64,000 nucleotides of DNA from JAHEKD01 sp965204695 (GTDB taxonomy: Bacteria > Pseudomonadota > Gammaproteobacteria > Arenicellales > JAHEKD01). A program made the position numbers and the translations under genes. Shown piece by piece: positions 54,031 to 63,329 of this stretch; the stretch's first letter is position 1, and each line of letters starts with the position of its first letter. The DNA lies in the NCBI GenBank assembly GCA_965204695.1, contig OZ242007.1, positions 1,178,001-1,242,000 of the forward strand, written 5' to 3'. Under the pieces are notes generated by a model, which had not been told where the DNA came from, did not search any database, and saw only the letters and a list, made by a program, of their open reading frames with translations.

Positions 54031-54103
54031 TGCGCACAAAAGATGTGCTGAATTATAGCCTTAGCTTAGGCTCATAGCTAACATTGAGTTGAAAATTCTT
54101 TAA

Positions 54104-54138
54104 TACCAAAAAACAGGCCAGTAAAAACTGGCCTGTTT
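54104..54138 (-). terminator. Intrinsic terminator of the TRAP operon
   Basis: Perfect 12-bp stem AAACAGGCCAGT (54111-54122) and ACTGGCCTGTTT (54127-54138), loop of four. Read on the minus strand it runs into a T-rich tract (54104-54110). It lies 22 nt after the TRAP permease stop. Confidence 0.9.
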
Positions 54139-54159
54139 GGTAAGATTACTTGATTATTC

Positions 54160-56757
54160 CTAGGCTGCTGCAACTTCCCTTTTTTTGCGGCCTTTTTGCA
54201 TCATTACAATCAATCCCAACAACACTAACGCTGGAATAAACAGTAAGTACTTAGTCGGTTGACTCTGAGGTGCCATTACCGTCTCAACGACTTGATCAAA
54301 TTCGAAACCAGCTTTTTCAGCCGCGGAATCAAATCCGGCATTATCGACTATCATTTTACCGTCGTCTTCAAGCAAAGTTAAACCCGCAGATTCCAGTTTT
54401 TCCTCAGGGCTCGCGCCTTCCCCGACTGGTAGCAAAGCAACGAATGAACGCGGATCACCTATATCATCCTCACCTAACATCTGTAAGCGTAATTCTTGGC
54501 CAGGCTCCATTCCATTAACGACTTCCATAATTTGCAAAGGATCTGTCTCAGCATATGGAGGAAAGATTTTATCCATCCAGAAGCCAGGTCGGAATAACGT
54601 GAAGGCGATTAACAATAGCAACGCTGACTCCCAGATTTTACTTCTGGCGAAGAAATAACCTTGTGTTGCAGCTGCAAACACCAGCATCGCAATGGTTGCA
54701 ACAATGAATGTAAACATCCCTTTGCCCCAACCAACATCTATTAATAATAAATCAGTGTTAAAGATGAATAAGAAAGGTAATGCCGCAGTTCTCAAACTAT
54801 AAAAGAATGCCACAAAACCAGTTTTTATAGGATCACCGCCTGATACTGCCGCTGCCGCAAATGAGGCTAATCCCACAGGCGGCGTGACGTCAGCCATGAT
54901 CCCAAAATAGAACACGAATAAATGCACAGCGATTAACGGCACTATTAGACCATTCTGTTGACCCAGTTCAACAATAACCGGTGCTAATAACGAAGAAACA
55001 ACAATGTAGTTAGCCGTTGTTGGAAGGCCCATACCTAAGATCAAACTCAAGATACCGGTCAGAATCAGAATCAACATGATTCGACCGCCAGAAAGCACTT
55101 CTACAACATCAGCAAGCGCTGCACCTACACCTGTTTGTGAGACCACACCAACGATAATACCGGCAGTCGCTGTCGCCAAACCGATACCAATCATGTTTCG
55201 GGCACCATCAATCAAACCTTCGATCAAATCATTAAAGCCTTGTTTCCAGCGCACGCTTAAATCAGTTTCACCGCGGAACATTGCAAATAGAGGCCGTTGA
55301 GTTAATAGGATAAAAATCATCAGCGCAGTAGCCCAGAAAGCTGAAAGTTTTGGTGACAAACGTTCAACCATCAAACACCAAACCAGGACAATAACGGGCA
55401 AAATAAAGTGCAAACCAGAGCGAATTGTTGGGCGAGGTTCAGGCAAAGCAACTACCGGTGCATTGGGGTCATCAATTTCAAGATCAGGATAACCAGCACC
55501 AATTTTCGCCAGGAAGAAGTAAATCACGGCTAAGCCTGCTGCTATTACCCAGGCTGCCGCGCCGCCTAACAATGGTTTCATCCAACCCAGCAAATAATAG
55601 GTTCCAAAACCGATTACGCACATCAGAATGAAACCGAATAAAAACCCCATCAAACGTCTCTGCCAGGGACCTGGCTCAACCGCACGAGGAAGACCAGCCA
55701 TATTGGCTTTTTGGGCTTCAAGATGAACGATATAAACCAACGCAATATATGAAATTACTGCTGGTAAGAACGCGTGAGTAATAACCTGGAAATATGAAAT
55801 ACCTACGTATTCAACCATCAAAAATGCCGCAGCGCCCATGACCGGAGGCATAATTTGTCCGTTTACAGAGGACGCCACCTCTACCGCGCCGGCTTTTTCC
55901 GCCGGAAAGCCTACTCGCTTCATCATCGGAATTGTAAATGTTCCGGTCGTTACAACGTTGGCGATGGAGGAACCGGAAATTAATCCTGTTAAACCAGATG
56001 AAACTACGGCTGCTTTAGCAGGACCACCACTAAAGTGTCCCATTAACGAAAATGCAACCTTAATAAAATAGTTACCTGCTCCGGCTTTATCGAGCAAGGC
56101 TCCGAATAATACAAACAAGAACACGAATCCAGTCGAGACACCAACCGCGATACCAAATACACCTTCTGTGGTTATCCATTGATGGTTAACAACTTCATTA
56201 AGCGAATTACCTTTGTGTGCAATCAGGTCCGGCATGTATGGGCCGGCGAAGGTATACACCAAAAATAACGTTGCAATAGCGGTTAACGGTGGACCTAAGG
56301 CTCTAAACGTTGCCATTAACAACAACACCATACCGATGCAGGCAACAATAACGTCCTGCTGGATAGGTGCTCCCGGCCGATCTGATAATGATTCATAAAA
56401 TAAAAACAAGTAGGCCGCACAAAATGCACCGACTATGGCGAGTGCCCAATCAAAAATTGGCACATGATCACGCGGTGACCCTTTAAATGCTGGGTAGGCT
56501 AAAAATGCCAGAAAAACGGCAAAAGCCAAGTGAATTGAACGTGCCTCGGTATCATTGAATACCCCAAAACCAACGATAAATGGAATCGGCGATGCAATCC
56601 AAAGTTGAAATAGCGACCAAATTAAAGCCGCGCCTAATAAAATCTGTTTTGTAATCCCGCTGGGATTCCTTCCCCCGGTATCGGTTGAAGCGACCAGATC
56701 ATCCAATTCAGAATCGGACATCTTGGTATTTTCAGTCTGTGATTGGTCTTGTGCCAT
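54160..56757 (-). CDS. TAXI-type TRAP transporter fused permease (DctQM-like) with DUF3394 C-terminus
   Basis: 865 aa from ATG 56757 (GAGGA at 6 nt; an ATG at 56763 is too close to this site). The fused small and large membrane subunits give about 18-20 helices, with the DctM-type signature PPVMGAAAFLMVEYVGISY and DVTPPVGLASFAAAAVSGGDPIKTG. The last 130 residues form a soluble DUF3394-type domain followed by one helix and a basic tail. It uses an ion gradient to import the ligand caught by the TAXI binding protein encoded just upstream. Ends in a strong terminator. Confidence 0.92.
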   Translation of the reverse strand: MAQDQSQTENTKMSDSELDDLVASTDTGGRNPSGITKQILLGAALIWSLFQLWIASPIPFIVGFGVFNDTEARSIHLAFAVFLAFLAYPAFKGSPRDHVPIFDWALAIVGAFCAAYLFLFYESLSDRPGAPIQQDVIVACIGMVLLLMATFRALGPPLTAIATLFLVYTFAGPYMPDLIAHKGNSLNEVVNHQWITTEGVFGIAVGVSTGFVFLFVLFGALLDKAGAGNYFIKVAFSLMGHFSGGPAKAAVVSSGLTGLISGSSIANVVTTGTFTIPMMKRVGFPAEKAGAVEVASSVNGQIMPPVMGAAAFLMVEYVGISYFQVITHAFLPAVISYIALVYIVHLEAQKANMAGLPRAVEPGPWQRRLMGFLFGFILMCVIGFGTYYLLGWMKPLLGGAAAWVIAAGLAVIYFFLAKIGAGYPDLEIDDPNAPVVALPEPRPTIRSGLHFILPVIVLVWCLMVERLSPKLSAFWATALMIFILLTQRPLFAMFRGETDLSVRWKQGFNDLIEGLIDGARNMIGIGLATATAGIIVGVVSQTGVGAALADVVEVLSGGRIMLILILTGILSLILGMGLPTTANYIVVSSLLAPVIVELGQQNGLIVPLIAVHLFVFYFGIMADVTPPVGLASFAAAAVSGGDPIKTGFVAFFYSLRTAALPFLFIFNTDLLLIDVGWGKGMFTFIVATIAMLVFAAATQGYFFARSKIWESALLLLIAFTLFRPGFWMDKIFPPYAETDPLQIMEVVNGMEPGQELRLQMLGEDDIGDPRSFVALLPVGEGASPEEKLESAGLTLLEDDGKMIVDNAGFDSAAEKAGFEFDQVVETVMAPQSQPTKYLLFIPALVLLGLIVMMQKGRKKREVAAA

Positions 56758-56820
56758 AACCATTCCTCAGTAAGTTTGTGTGATCAATAGCAAAACTAGA
56801 ATACTATTAACCTAGTTAGT

Positions 56821-56896
56821 GATGGCGATTAAATCCTTCTCGCCATCGAAAATCTTGTGTCATGTAAAGCGAAATGGAGAGCTAAGCTCTCCATTT
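56821..56896 (-). promoter_or_regulatory. Two intercistronic hairpins between TAXI protein and permease genes
   Basis: First hairpin: perfect 25-nt palindrome with 12-bp arms (56872-56883 and 56885-56896). Second: GATGGCGA/TCGCCATC (56821-56828 and 56840-56847). On the minus strand both follow the binding-protein stop and precede the permease start. No strong U-tract follows either, so they more likely stabilise the 3' end of the abundant binding-protein message or partly attenuate the permease than fully terminate. Confidence 0.65.
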
Positions 56897-56922
56897 CTAA
56901 AAAAATCAAAGAAATCAGTGGA

Positions 56923-57879
56923 TTACATCCAGCCTCTTTCTTTGTAGTACTTAGCAGCACCATCATGCAAAGGCGCAGACAGATTGTTTACAATCATGTC
57001 TTCTTCTTTCAAGTTAGCGAATGCTGGATGAAGCTTTTTGAAACGATCAAAGTTATCGAATACCGCTTTGACAACTTGATAGATAGTTTCTTCATCAGTA
57101 TTAGTTGAAGATACGAAAGTTGCGCCAACACCGAAGGTTTCAGTGTCACCGTCGGTGCCATTGTACATGCCGCCAGGGATAGTCGCTTTAGCATAGTAAT
57201 CATTGTCACCTGCTAATGCATCAATTTCAGCACCTGTAACAGAAATCAATTTAGCATCACAAGAAGTGGTTGCTTCTTTGATTGATCCGTTAGGGTGTCC
57301 CACTGTAAAGATAATAGCATCAACGTTGTTGTCACACATCGCTGCTGACTGCTCAGAAGATTTAAGCTCAGAAGCCAGTTTAAAATCATCTTTGGTCCAG
57401 CCTAATGACTCCATGACCACTTCCATGGTGCCACGTTGACCTGAACCTGGGTTACCGATATTCACGCGCTTGCCTTTAAGGTCTGCAAAAGTTTCAATAC
57501 CTGCATCGGCACGAGCAATCACAGTAAATGGCTCTGGATGTACTGAAAATACAGCTCGAAGGTCACCATTAGCACCTTGCTCTTCGAACTTGCTAGTGCC
57601 GTTGTAAGCATGGTACTGCCAGTCAGACTGGGCAACACCCATATCCATTTCGCCGGCTGCAATCGCGTTCAAGTTAGCCACTGACCCACCTGTTGATGGT
57701 GCGGTACATTTAATGTCGTGATCATCTTTACCCCGGTTAACCAATTTACAAATTGACTGACCAACGGCGTAATAAACACCTGTTTGACCACCAGTTCCAA
57801 TGGTGACGAATGTTTCTGCCTGAGCAGTACTGGCCATTAATACACCAGCTGTTACGGCTGCTATTGCCAAACGTTTCAT
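56923..57879 (-). CDS. TAXI-family TRAP transporter solute-binding protein
   Basis: 318 aa from ATG 57879, with perfect GGAGGT upstream; the open frame extends to 58005 without a good site. Signal peptide MKRLAIAAVTAGVLMASTAQA. The mature start ETFVTIGTGGQTGVYYAVGQSICKLV is diagnostic for TAXI proteins; GKRVNIGNPGSGQRGTMEVV is also typical. Captures the ligand in the periplasm for the fused permease. Ligand unknown; TAXI proteins commonly take up glutamate-like or other dicarboxylates. First gene of the minus-strand operon; a divergent RpiR regulator lies 215 nt away. Confidence 0.93.
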   Translation of the reverse strand: MKRLAIAAVTAGVLMASTAQAETFVTIGTGGQTGVYYAVGQSICKLVNRGKDDHDIKCTAPSTGGSVANLNAIAAGEMDMGVAQSDWQYHAYNGTSKFEEQGANGDLRAVFSVHPEPFTVIARADAGIETFADLKGKRVNIGNPGSGQRGTMEVVMESLGWTKDDFKLASELKSSEQSAAMCDNNVDAIIFTVGHPNGSIKEATTSCDAKLISVTGAEIDALAGDNDYYAKATIPGGMYNGTDGDTETFGVGATFVSSTNTDEETIYQVVKAVFDNFDRFKKLHPAFANLKEEDMIVNNLSAPLHDGAAKYYKERGWM

Positions 57880-57926
57880 TTTATATCTACCTCCTGATAG
57901 AGTTAAAAAAAGAATAATAAACCTCA

Positions 57927-57944
57927 CACTGCTTAACTGCAGTG
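57927..57944. promoter_or_regulatory. Candidate RpiR-type operator
   Basis: A perfect inverted repeat CACTGC-TTAACT-GCAGTG in the gap between the TAXI gene and the divergent RpiR regulator. Its size and position fit an operator bound by the regulator. A second symmetric element around TTGCATGCTGCAT lies nearer the RpiR start. The link is inferred from position. Confidence 0.4.
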
Positions 57945-58094
57945 ATCCAAGGTCAAAAAATCCAGTTATATGCTGAATATATGCAATATTCTTTGCATGC
58001 TGCATACTAACGCAAATAAAAACAGCATTTCAAGTCTTGCTTTTCAATTAAATTTAATATATCAGTGGACTAAGGACATACAAATTTAATACAA

Positions 58095-59018
58095 ATGCTT
58101 GACAGAAAAGAACAACCTGCCAAAGATCTTGATGAGTTACAGCAACTGCTCGGGCGTATAAAACAACGTAACTCAAGCATTAAATTAGGGCGTCGTTCCT
58201 TTAACACATTAACTGGAATGATCGATAATCCCAGGCATACAGCATTAAGTTCAATTTCTGAAATAGCCCGGGAAATGCATGTCAATGCGTCAACACTAAC
58301 ACGTTTATCGAAACGATTAGGTTATAGCGGATTTTCTGAATTTCAGAATGTGTTTCGTGAGCATATTTCTCAAGAGCCTAATTTTTATAGTGACAAGCTA
58401 AATAGATTATTGTCAGACCAAAATCCCGATGAGTACAAAAATTTGTCGCTAATAGCCAATGTCGCTCACGATGAAACATCGAATATTTCTGTCATGCTGA
58501 AAAATATTCAACCGCAGACTCTCGATGCAATCACCGAAAAAATTGCTAACTGTAAGTCGATACGCATTCATGGCCTACGGCAATTTTTCTCGCTAGCTTG
58601 TTTTATGTCTTACGGTCTAGGCATGATCCGAGATAACGTTGATGTATTTGGCGATTCTGGTCATGGTGTAGTGCATTCGTTAGCACAATTGAACGAAGAC
58701 GATTTATTAATTGTTCTGGGAGCAGAACCTTACACACGAGCTACAGCTGATGCTTGCCGTATCGCATATGAACATGGTCTTGGTGTTGTCGCCTTAACTG
58801 ATTCTTACGCCTCCCCTTTGGCTGCCCACGCCCATCATGTCGTTATTATGCCGATTGAGGGTCATTATTTTGGTAATAATGTTGCTTCCTGGTTTATTTT
58901 CGCAGAGGGCTTACTCGATGTAGTTGCCCATCACCTGGGGGAAAGATCCATTAAAGCAATCAAACGTCGTGAACAATTGATTAAAGAATTCGGTATTGCA
59001 CAAAAAGCTAAAATTTAA
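58095..59018 (+). CDS. MurR/RpiR-family transcriptional regulator
   Basis: 307 aa. N-terminal helix-turn-helix of the RpiR type (NTLTGMIDNPRHTALSSISEIAREMHVNASTLTRLSKRLGYSGFSEFQ, about 35-85). C-terminal SIS sugar-isomerase-like domain (about 140-280) with SIRIHGLRQFFSLACFM and DDLLIVLGAEPYTRATADACRIA, which binds a phosphosugar or related ligand. Probably represses or activates the TAXI transporter and the downstream aminotransferase according to substrate supply. Lies 56 nt upstream of the aminotransferase gene. Confidence 0.9.
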   Translation: MLDRKEQPAKDLDELQQLLGRIKQRNSSIKLGRRSFNTLTGMIDNPRHTALSSISEIAREMHVNASTLTRLSKRLGYSGFSEFQNVFREHISQEPNFYSDKLNRLLSDQNPDEYKNLSLIANVAHDETSNISVMLKNIQPQTLDAITEKIANCKSIRIHGLRQFFSLACFMSYGLGMIRDNVDVFGDSGHGVVHSLAQLNEDDLLIVLGAEPYTRATADACRIAYEHGLGVVALTDSYASPLAAHAHHVVIMPIEGHYFGNNVASWFIFAEGLLDVVAHHLGERSIKAIKRREQLIKEFGIAQKAKI

Positions 59019-59074
59019 TTCGCTAATTCGTATATTTGTTATAGTTCCAATTCCCTATAGTTAAGGACAACTCC

Positions 59075-60397
59075 ATGACCCATGTCTTTCATCGTAATCC
59101 ACACTTGAACTACCCAACAGCAGTCAAGGGAGATGGTGTCTATTTAATTGATAATGATGGAAAACAGTATCTGGATGCATGTGGGGGGGCAGCGGTTTCA
59201 TGTTTAGGTCATAGTCATCCAGCAATCCTCAATGCTATTAAAGCTCAAGTGGATCAACTCGCCTACGCACATAGCGGATTCTTTACCACTGAGGCAATGG
59301 AAAAACTCGCTGACAAATTAACGGTAAGCTCACCAGGATATATGAATAAAGTTTATTTTGTCAGTGGCGGTTCTGAGGCAATGGAAGCAGCGTTAAAGCT
59401 GGCTCGCCAATACTGGACAGAGCAAGGTCAAAATAATCGCAAATATTTCATCGCCAGACGTCAAAGCTATCACGGTAATACTTTAGGTGCACTTGCGGTG
59501 GGCGGTAATGAATGGCGTCGTAAACAGTTCAAGCCTTTATTAGTTGATTTTGAACACATTTCGCCCTGTTATGCCTATCGCTATCAACATGATGAAGAAA
59601 ACGAACAGGACTATTCGATTCGAGCTGCTAATGAATTGCAAACCATGATCGATCAACTTGGCAGCGAGAATGTAATCGGATTTGTTTGTGAGCCGGTTGT
59701 TGGCGCCACAGCCGGCGCTGTTCCGGCCACAAAAGGTTACTTAAAGCGTATTAGAGAAATCTGCAATCAAAATGATATTTTACTGATACTTGATGAGGTC
59801 ATGTGCGGCATGGGCCGTACCGGGTATTTATTTGCTCATGAAGAGGATGGAATAGATTGCGATTTGATTACCATAGCCAAGGGCCTGGGTGCGGGCTATC
59901 AGCCCATCGGTGCTACACTGGTCAGTGATAAAATTTTTCAAACCATTTATCAAGGCAGCGGCTTTTTTCAACATGGCCATACTTATATGGGTCACGCAGT
60001 AGGTTGTGCCGCTGCGCTGGCTGTACAAAACGCTATTGAAGAGGAAAACTTGCTGGAAAATGTCAAAAATATGGGGGACAAACTGCAATCACGGTTATTA
60101 GAAGAATTCCAATCACACCCCAACATTGGTGATATCCGTGGCCGAGGATTGTTCAGAGGCATAGAATTCGTGCAAGATAAAATAACCAAACAACCATTTG
60201 CTTGTGAGCGAAAAATTAACGCCAAAATCAAACAAACGGCCATGCAAAACGGATTAATGTGTTATCCCATGGGAGGCACTATTGATGGCGTTAATGGTGA
60301 TCATATTTTAATTGCTCCTCCATTTATAATTGATGAAGCTGGGTTAGATGAAATTATCCAGAAACTTAAACTAACTATATCTAGCGTACTGGAATAA
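59075..60397 (+). CDS. Class III aminotransferase (PLP-dependent)
   Basis: 440 aa. The fold follows class III omega-aminotransferases: SGGSEAMEAALKLARQYW (PLP phosphate loop), RRQSYHGNTLGALAVGG, a Glu/Asp pair in LILDEVMCGMGRTG, and the PLP Lys in TIAKGLGAGYQPIGAT. Likely removes the amino group from an amine or omega-amino acid brought in by the TAXI transporter. Downstream of the RpiR regulator and overlapping the DUF1992 gene by one base (TAATG). The exact substrate cannot be read from the sequence. Confidence 0.9.
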   Translation: MTHVFHRNPHLNYPTAVKGDGVYLIDNDGKQYLDACGGAAVSCLGHSHPAILNAIKAQVDQLAYAHSGFFTTEAMEKLADKLTVSSPGYMNKVYFVSGGSEAMEAALKLARQYWTEQGQNNRKYFIARRQSYHGNTLGALAVGGNEWRRKQFKPLLVDFEHISPCYAYRYQHDEENEQDYSIRAANELQTMIDQLGSENVIGFVCEPVVGATAGAVPATKGYLKRIREICNQNDILLILDEVMCGMGRTGYLFAHEEDGIDCDLITIAKGLGAGYQPIGATLVSDKIFQTIYQGSGFFQHGHTYMGHAVGCAAALAVQNAIEEENLLENVKNMGDKLQSRLLEEFQSHPNIGDIRGRGLFRGIEFVQDKITKQPFACERKINAKIKQTAMQNGLMCYPMGGTIDGVNGDHILIAPPFIIDEAGLDEIIQKLKLTISSVLE

Positions 60398-60693
60398 TGT
60401 TTGAGTTCGAAAAAGCCGCTGAACAAAAAATTACTCAAGCAATAGAGCGAGGTGAGTTTGTCGATTTACAAGGTCAAGGTTTACCTCTCAACCTGGATGA
60501 TGATGTCCATGTGCCCAAAGAACTAAGAATGGGATTTCGGATTTTAAAAAATGCGGGTGTATCACCTACTGAAATCCAGGTGTTAAAAGAGATTAATAAA
60601 CTCAAAAGAGAGCTTAAATTAGCTGAGGACAAAAATTATAAGCAGTTATTAATCAGCCAAATTTCTATTCTACAAACCAGGCGCAACCTCTAG
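60397..60693 (+). CDS. DUF1992-family protein
   Basis: 98 aa. The sequence starts with FEFEKAAEQKITQAIERGEFVDLQGQGLPLNLDDD and continues VPKELRMGFRILKNAGVSPTEIQ, which is the DUF1992 pattern (DnaJ subfamily C member 28-like, also called YhdN type). Small helical cytoplasmic protein of unknown function. Its ATG shares a base with the aminotransferase stop, so it is co-translated, though DUF1992 genes occur in many contexts. Confidence 0.82.
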   Translation: MFEFEKAAEQKITQAIERGEFVDLQGQGLPLNLDDDVHVPKELRMGFRILKNAGVSPTEIQVLKEINKLKRELKLAEDKNYKQLLISQISILQTRRNL

Positions 60694-61248
60694 CGAATTC
60701 GAAGAATTTCGCAAAAATTGCAGGGTTTTATGTGCTGTCATTGTTCTTTGTCATAAACCTTCTTATGCATTTAATGAACTTTTAATCCAAACCCCTCACT
60801 AATTGAGTTAAGGTACTAATATAGTAAATAGCGTTTAACACACACTATTTTGCAGATTTTGCCAGTTAGTGGCTAAAATTTACTAGAAATGAGTAAATTT
60901 AATATTGAAATCTGTAGTCGCGAGGTTTACGAAGTGATAAAATTTACTTGGGTTTGCGAGATTGTTAGTTTTATCATTGTGGGCGACGTATTTTAAATAA
61001 TACGTAAAATAACGGATCAATCTATTCTCACCTACCCCTTGTCTAAAGATTGCTTCGAACGCCCACAATGATCTTTACTTTCCTTAATTAGCAGCGCTAA
61101 CTATTTCACTTTGGTTTTATTAGGCCAATCAATTTGCTAAAAACTTGCGCTTCAATAATCATCAAATTTGAAAATTTACAGAAATATTATTTACCTATAT
61201 TCCGTTTTGTATTAGAAATTTGACAAAATTCCTAATTCTTTTTGTGAT
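60694..61248. repeat. 555-bp non-coding stretch with nested inverted repeats
   Basis: No convincing gene. The region contains a perfect 13-bp inverted repeat: ATCATTGTGGGCG at 60973-60985 and its complement at 61060-61072. Inside it, ACGTATT (60986-60992) pairs with AATACGT (60999-61005). This could be a structured RNA, a small mobile-element remnant or a palindromic repeat; the two-level symmetry argues against chance. It has no integron attC core (GTTRRRY). No second copy was found. A minus-strand frame at 60883-61068 is probably chance. Confidence 0.55.
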
Positions 61249-62991
61249 TCAAATCTCAATCTCAACAGGCCATAGTTTGCGAACAGAATTCACCAGATAA
61301 CACCTATCAGCCCGCTCTAAATCAACTTGGGTAAGTTTACGTTCTGTCAGTTCGCCATGATCCAGTAAATATTGGCGGTAGGTACCGTTTAGCAAACCAC
61401 AATCTACCGGCGGCGTATATTTCTTGCCAGCAATTTCCAGCACCAAATTAGCAATACAACTCTCTGTGATTTCACCATGCTGATTAATTAACAACACATC
61501 ATCAAAATCAGCAAAGCGTTGAGAAAAATACTCATAAACCAACCGCTGTGTGGTTTTGTGATAAAGATAAATATCACTGTTATCAATGGGTTGATCGGCG
61601 AGCTTAACCCTAAAATTCCGGGGTGAACTTGACTGCTTAAAATCTTTTATCTGAACTTCTGCTTCGCCATTTCTAGAGACTAATAGGCGTACACGCCGAG
61701 ATTGAACTTCATCTTTTACAGAATCATTCAATTGTTTTGTGACAACATCCAAATCAACCGCAAAGTCAAAATACTCGGCAGACCGCTGCAAACGCGTCAA
61801 ATGATAATCAAACAGAAAAAATCCATCTTCAGGTGTCCATAGCAATGTTTCCAATAGCTGATGAATAAAGGTTCCCTTACCCGAAAGCACCTTGGATTTT
61901 GTTAAACATTCCTGATACTCAGAGTGGGCGGAAGAATCCCAAACTATACCTCCGCCAACCCCGTATTCGGCTTGATTGTAGCGTTTGTCGATTAAAGCCG
62001 TTCGTATAGCTACATTCAACTGCATGGACATATCAGGGCGAATGAAGCCGATGGTACCTGTATAAATATTTCGTGGTGAGGGTTCCAGTTGATTGATAAT
62101 TTTCATGGTATTGGCTTTAGGAGCACCTGTTATCGATGCACATGGAAACAAAGCTTTCAAAATGTCAACCAGTGAAGCATCTAACTTAGCTGAGACCGTG
62201 GAAGTCATTTGCCAAACCGTCGGGTATTTTTCGACTTCGAACAATTTAGGGACGTTCACGGAACCTGAGTAAGCGACACGGCCAATATCATTACGGATCA
62301 TATCGACAATCATGAGATTCTCGGCCCTGTTTTTTTCCGATATCTGTAATTCATCTCGAAGCTGATAATCTTCTTCCAAAAAACGGCCTCTTGGAGCTGT
62401 TCCCTTCATTGGCTTTGAGCTGATTCGATTCCCATCGATTTGGAAAAATAACTCCGGCGATGCACTGCATAAAGCAAAACGGCCCGTATCAATAAATGCA
62501 CCGTATTTAGCATTAGCCGCAAAACCCAAAAATACGTCCTCAGCAGATATATCCAGATCAGCATATTGACGAATGGTGTAATTAACCTGATAGGTATTAC
62601 CATCTCTTATCTCGTTTTTAATTTGATTTATTTTTTTAGTGTAATCAGGCAAATTTGAATTTAGCGACCAAATTGTTTGTTGAAAAACATTAACGTGATC
62701 GGAAGAAACCCATTGATCCAGATCGATAAACTCACACTTCTCAAACAAACCAAACCATAACAGCGGAAATTCACCTGGCGGATGCGTAATTAATGCTGTA
62801 TCAAATGCTGGTGAGGCCTCATAACTAATCCAGCCGGCAGCCCATAGCCCCTGTTCTTGTACTTGGAATTCAATCTGCTCCAGAGTGGTTAGAACTTGCT
62901 CAAGCCTTTCAATACTATAAATCTTCCGAGGTTTGCTAAAAGACAGCCATTGCTCTTGACTGTCATCACGAATAATAATTTTATGCTGCAC
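61249..62991 (-). CDS. pabB: Fused aminodeoxychorismate synthase component I / aminodeoxychorismate lyase
   Basis: 580 aa. Residues 1-370 are PabB: SYEASPAFD, the substrate Lys in SKPMKGTAPRGRF (Lys, as in PabB, not Ala as in anthranilate synthase), FPCASITGAPKANTMKII and GTIGFIRPD. Residues 370-580 are PabC-like (PLP lyase), with DGFFLFDYHLTRL, the Glu of GEITESCIANL and GLLNGTYRQYLL. Together they make p-aminobenzoate from aminodeoxychorismate for folate. Glutaminase PabA is not in view. Last gene of a minus-strand chorismate unit. Confidence 0.92.
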   Translation of the reverse strand: MQHKIIIRDDSQEQWLSFSKPRKIYSIERLEQVLTTLEQIEFQVQEQGLWAAGWISYEASPAFDTALITHPPGEFPLLWFGLFEKCEFIDLDQWVSSDHVNVFQQTIWSLNSNLPDYTKKINQIKNEIRDGNTYQVNYTIRQYADLDISAEDVFLGFAANAKYGAFIDTGRFALCSASPELFFQIDGNRISSKPMKGTAPRGRFLEEDYQLRDELQISEKNRAENLMIVDMIRNDIGRVAYSGSVNVPKLFEVEKYPTVWQMTSTVSAKLDASLVDILKALFPCASITGAPKANTMKIINQLEPSPRNIYTGTIGFIRPDMSMQLNVAIRTALIDKRYNQAEYGVGGGIVWDSSAHSEYQECLTKSKVLSGKGTFIHQLLETLLWTPEDGFFLFDYHLTRLQRSAEYFDFAVDLDVVTKQLNDSVKDEVQSRRVRLLVSRNGEAEVQIKDFKQSSSPRNFRVKLADQPIDNSDIYLYHKTTQRLVYEYFSQRFADFDDVLLINQHGEITESCIANLVLEIAGKKYTPPVDCGLLNGTYRQYLLDHGELTERKLTQVDLERADRCYLVNSVRKLWPVEIEI

Positions 62992-62999
62992 TTAGCTTT

Positions 63000-63326
63000 T
63001 TATTTTTTTTGCTTAAAAAGCTTCATCTCGTGAGCAACTGAATATTCAATCAACTGACGGAATGTTGATTCTATAAATTCCTCGCTGTAACCGTGCTCAG
63101 CAGCTTGAGATTTGCGCTTGGCGATAATAGATTCAATACGCTCATCATCACGAATTGTTTCAATCGATGTTTTTATATCTGCGGCCCTTTCAATATAGCT
63201 TATACGTTTTGCTAATAAATCCAGTAGTTGTTCGTCAAGATAATCGATAGCTCGACGTACGTCCTGCATGGATTCACATTCTTGGGGGTTTTTAGTGCTA
63301 CATTCGGTCATATTTTTGGTCAACAT
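63000..63326 (-). CDS. Chorismate mutase, AroQ type
   Basis: 108 aa. Helical AroQ pattern: CESMQDVRRAIDYLDEQLLDLLAKRISYIERAADIK (Arg and Lys that bind chorismate), RIESIIAKRKSQAAEHG and FIESTFRQLIEYSVAHE. It converts chorismate to prephenate. Start ATG 63326; a later ATG (63311) would drop five residues. It lies between the fumarase and PabBC genes with short gaps (3 and 8 nt), so they are one operon. Confidence 0.87.
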   Translation of the reverse strand: MLTKNMTECSTKNPQECESMQDVRRAIDYLDEQLLDLLAKRISYIERAADIKTSIETIRDDERIESIIAKRKSQAAEHGYSEEFIESTFRQLIEYSVAHEMKLFKQKK

Positions 63327-63329
63327 TTC

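Noticed and set aside
57880..58005. Earlier start for the TAXI binding protein
   Set aside because: It would put 42 residues before a normal signal peptide; GGAGGT is at the right distance from 57879.
60883..61068. Minus-strand frame of 61 aa overlapping the nested repeats
   Set aside because: No domain, no good ribosome site, and it covers part of a palindrome. Treated as non-coding.
60973..61072. Possible integron attC site
   Set aside because: The length suits, but no RYYYAAC or GTTRRRY core lies at the ends and no integrase is in view.
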